DNA of 7,297 bases, taken from assembly GCA_043748015.1 (NCBI GenBank), contig JAYTOA010000183.1, positions 1 through 7,297 of the forward strand, read 5' to 3'. This document shows positions 6,083-7,297 of the stretch, piece by piece (positions within the stretch are counted from its first letter, which is position 1; each line of letters opens with the position of its first letter). The position numbers were made by a program, and so were the translations under genes. The notes below the pieces were generated by a model. It had not been told where the DNA came from. It ran no database searches and saw only the letters and a list, made by a program, of their open reading frames with translations. This DNA is from JAIBBG01 sp043748015. GTDB lineage: Bacteria; Bacteroidota; Bacteroidia; Flavobacteriales_D; Sanyastnellaceae.

Positions 6083-6538
6083 TTGACCATCGAAGAAATC
6101 ATCCTGCCGGAAGCAAAAGATCGCATCGAACAAGCGATTGCCAAGGCCGAGTCGGGAACTTCCTGCGAGTTGCGTGTGCACCTCGAAAACAAATGCGTTG
6201 AAGATGCTCTTGACCGAGCAACCTTCATCTTCGCAGAGCTTGAAATGCACCATACAAGATTTCGCAATGGCGTACTTATTTATCTCGCGATTGAAGATCG
6301 TAAGCTCGCTATTGTTGGAGATGCAGGAATCAACGAACACATGGAACACGATTCATGGGAAGTGATCAAGAACAAAATGATCAGCCATTTTCGTGAACAG
6401 CGCATCGAAGAAGGTATTGTGGAAGCACTTGGACTTGTGGGTGAAAAAATCAAACAGTTTTTTCCTGCACGATCTGACGATACCAATGAACTTCCAAATT
6501 ATCTGACGACAGGAGAGATTAAGAAACGTCATGATTAA
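6083..6538 (+). CDS. Single-domain TPM (TLP18.3/Psb32/MOLO-1) protein, cytoplasmic type
   Basis: The 151-aa product is almost entirely a TPM domain. Family landmarks are T-S-C-E-L-R-V-H-L-E (26-35), D-R-A-T-F-I-F (44-50), R-N-G-V-L-I-Y-L-A (61-69), G-D-A-G-I-N (79-84), W92, and an F-F-P then N-E-L-P tail (126-138). It resembles the small soluble TPM protein BA42 of Bizionia argentinensis, which binds calcium; plant TLP18.3 has reported acid phosphatase activity. Neither activity is shown for this protein. It has no signal peptide or membrane helix, so by prediction it stays in the cytoplasm, unlike the next gene's product. The start is a TTG: the frame is closed upstream by the lemA stop codon (6059-6061), no ATG occurs before residue 55, and the conserved domain begins near residue 10. 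Its last 8 bases overlap the next gene (ATGATTAA), suggesting translational coupling. Confidence 0.88.
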   Translation: MTIEEIILPEAKDRIEQAIAKAESGTSCELRVHLENKCVEDALDRATFIFAELEMHHTRFRNGVLIYLAIEDRKLAIVGDAGINEHMEHDSWEVIKNKMISHFREQRIEEGIVEALGLVGEKIKQFFPARSDDTNELPNYLTTGEIKKRHD

Positions 6539-7297
6539 GCGACTGTTACATATCCTTTTCTTTTTGCAAATCACGACTTCGTTATTTGCTCAAAAGGCCG
6601 GGCAGGAATGTTTTCCCACTCAGGACAAGGATCGCCTTGTTTATGATCTAGCCGGAATGATGAGCAGCGGAGAAAAACAATCGTTTGAGTCGACATTACA
6701 ACAATTCGCAGTTCAAAGCAGTAATGAAATTTTCGTCATTTTGGTTCCCGATTTATGCGGAATGGATAAAACTCAATTCGCCATTGAGCTGGGAGAAATG
6801 TGGGGAGCTGGTCAAAAAAAGGAAGACAATGGAATCATTGTTTTGATCAAACCAAAAACAGCTTCAGAAAAAGGAGAAGTTTTCATAGCCGTTGGTCGAG
6901 GACTTGAAGGAGCTATTCCCGATGCCACAGCGCATATGATCATCGAAAATGAAATGTTACCTGAATTCAGGCATGGCAACATGGTCAAAGGTCTGCAAAA
7001 TGCAGTCAGAACTCTGATGGCGCTATCATCAGGTGAATACAACTCTGATGCTTATGCGGAAGGTTATCGCAAAAAAAATACGGCAGGCGGCGTGATATTT
7101 TTAGTGATCCTCATCATCCTTGGCATTTTTCTTTTGATGAAACGATCAGAAGTGAAAAAGTATGCACTGCTTAACAACCTCGGATTCTGGCAAGCTTGGG
7201 CTTTACTGAATAGTATGAACCGAAGACATAGTGGAACCTGGAGAGATTTCTCCGGTGGTCGCGGACACTTCGGTGGTGGTGGAAGCGGCGGTGGTGG
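6531..7297 (+). CDS. Secreted/membrane-anchored TPM domain protein (YgcG-like), 3' end cut by window
   Basis: The open frame runs from the ATG at 6531 past the window end (255 full codons seen). Residues 1-20 form a signal peptide with likely cleavage after S-L-F-A, leaving Gln21. The TPM domain spans about 34-165, with V-Y-D-L-A-G-M-M (37-44), S-N-E-I-F-V-I-L-V (64-72), D-N-G-I-I-V-L-I-K (99-107), G-R-G-L-E-G-A-I-P-D (122-131) and P-E-F-R-H-G-N (144-150). A transmembrane helix follows at about 186-203. A basic stretch then leads into a Gly-rich tail (from G242) that is typical of this family and normally ends within a few dozen residues with a G-x-S-W-like motif. The TPM domain should therefore lie in the periplasm. 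AGGAGAG at 6511-6517 resembles a ribosome-binding site but is 13 bases from the ATG and lies within the upstream coding sequence. Start and stop codons of the two TPM genes interlock in ATGATTAA. Confidence 0.92.
   Translation, partial: MIKRLLHILFFLQITTSLFAQKAGQECFPTQDKDRLVYDLAGMMSSGEKQSFESTLQQFAVQSSNEIFVILVPDLCGMDKTQFAIELGEMWGAGQKKEDNGIIVLIKPKTASEKGEVFIAVGRGLEGAIPDATAHMIIENEMLPEFRHGNMVKGLQNAVRTLMALSSGEYNSDAYAEGYRKKNTAGGVIFLVILIILGIFLLMKRSEVKKYALLNNLGFWQAWALLNSMNRRHSGTWRDFSGGRGHFGGGGSGGG

Noticed and set aside
6812..7042. Minus-strand open frame near the window end
   Set aside because: It is opposite the strongly conserved TPM domain of the last gene, which continues open to the end of the window.
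7248..7297. GGT/GGC-rich repeat as a microsatellite or low-complexity insertion
   Set aside because: In frame it encodes the Gly-rich tail that is typical of secreted TPM/YgcG-like proteins, so it is normal coding sequence.
1..7297. CRISPR array, tRNA, rRNA, insertion sequence, phage or toxin-antitoxin genes
   Set aside because: No regularly spaced repeats, no tRNA-like cloverleaf, no transposase or integrase motifs, and no terminal inverted repeats with target duplication were seen on either strand.

Overview
This 7.3 kb window looks like chromosomal DNA from a member of the Bacteroidota (Bacteroidetes). The base composition is moderately AT-rich. Start codons lack convincing Shine-Dalgarno sequences. 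Signal peptides end in the 'A-x-A|Q' style common in this phylum. Two exact matches to the Bacteroidetes -7 promoter element TAnnTTTG lie upstream of genes. The gene content also fits: a DUF2461 protein, a DEDD exonuclease fused to a GIY-YIG domain, and a lemA-TPM-TPM cluster. I see no transposase, integrase, phage gene, CRISPR array, tRNA or rRNA. Every complete gene appears intact, so this reads as ordinary core genome rather than a mobile island.

Layout. (1) 96-608 (+): a small exported protein of unknown function. (2) 693-2345 (+): a polytopic GT-C glycosyltransferase that resembles the GT22/Alg9-type mannosyltransferases. (3) 2393-3064 (+): a DUF2461 protein. (4) 3051-4397 (-): a predicted bifunctional nuclease (DnaQ-like exonuclease plus UvrC-like GIY-YIG domain), convergent with gene 3 and overlapping its 3' end by 14 bp. 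(5) A 240-bp divergent intergenic region, then 4638-5291 (+): a signal-peptide-bearing, probably beta-barrel outer-membrane protein. (6) 5414-6061 lemA, 6083-6538 a single-domain TPM protein, and 6531-7297 a second TPM protein of the secreted/membrane-anchored YgcG type, cut by the window end just inside its Gly-rich tail. These last three form a tight operon.

How the genes work together. Only the lemA-TPM-TPM cluster is a convincing functional unit. LemA is anchored by one N-terminal helix. The first TPM protein has no export signal, while the second has a signal peptide, a TPM domain, a transmembrane helix and a Gly-rich tail. That places one TPM domain on each side of the inner membrane by prediction. 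The molecular function of this conserved cluster is poorly defined. The other genes (glycosylation, DNA repair or nuclease, outer membrane) look functionally independent.

I did not find a clearly new system. The points most worth a second look are the fused nuclease with its uncharacterised C-terminal third, the TTG-started TPM gene that sits in frame with lemA, and small repeat or palindrome structures in front of the glycosyltransferase and outer-membrane-protein genes.
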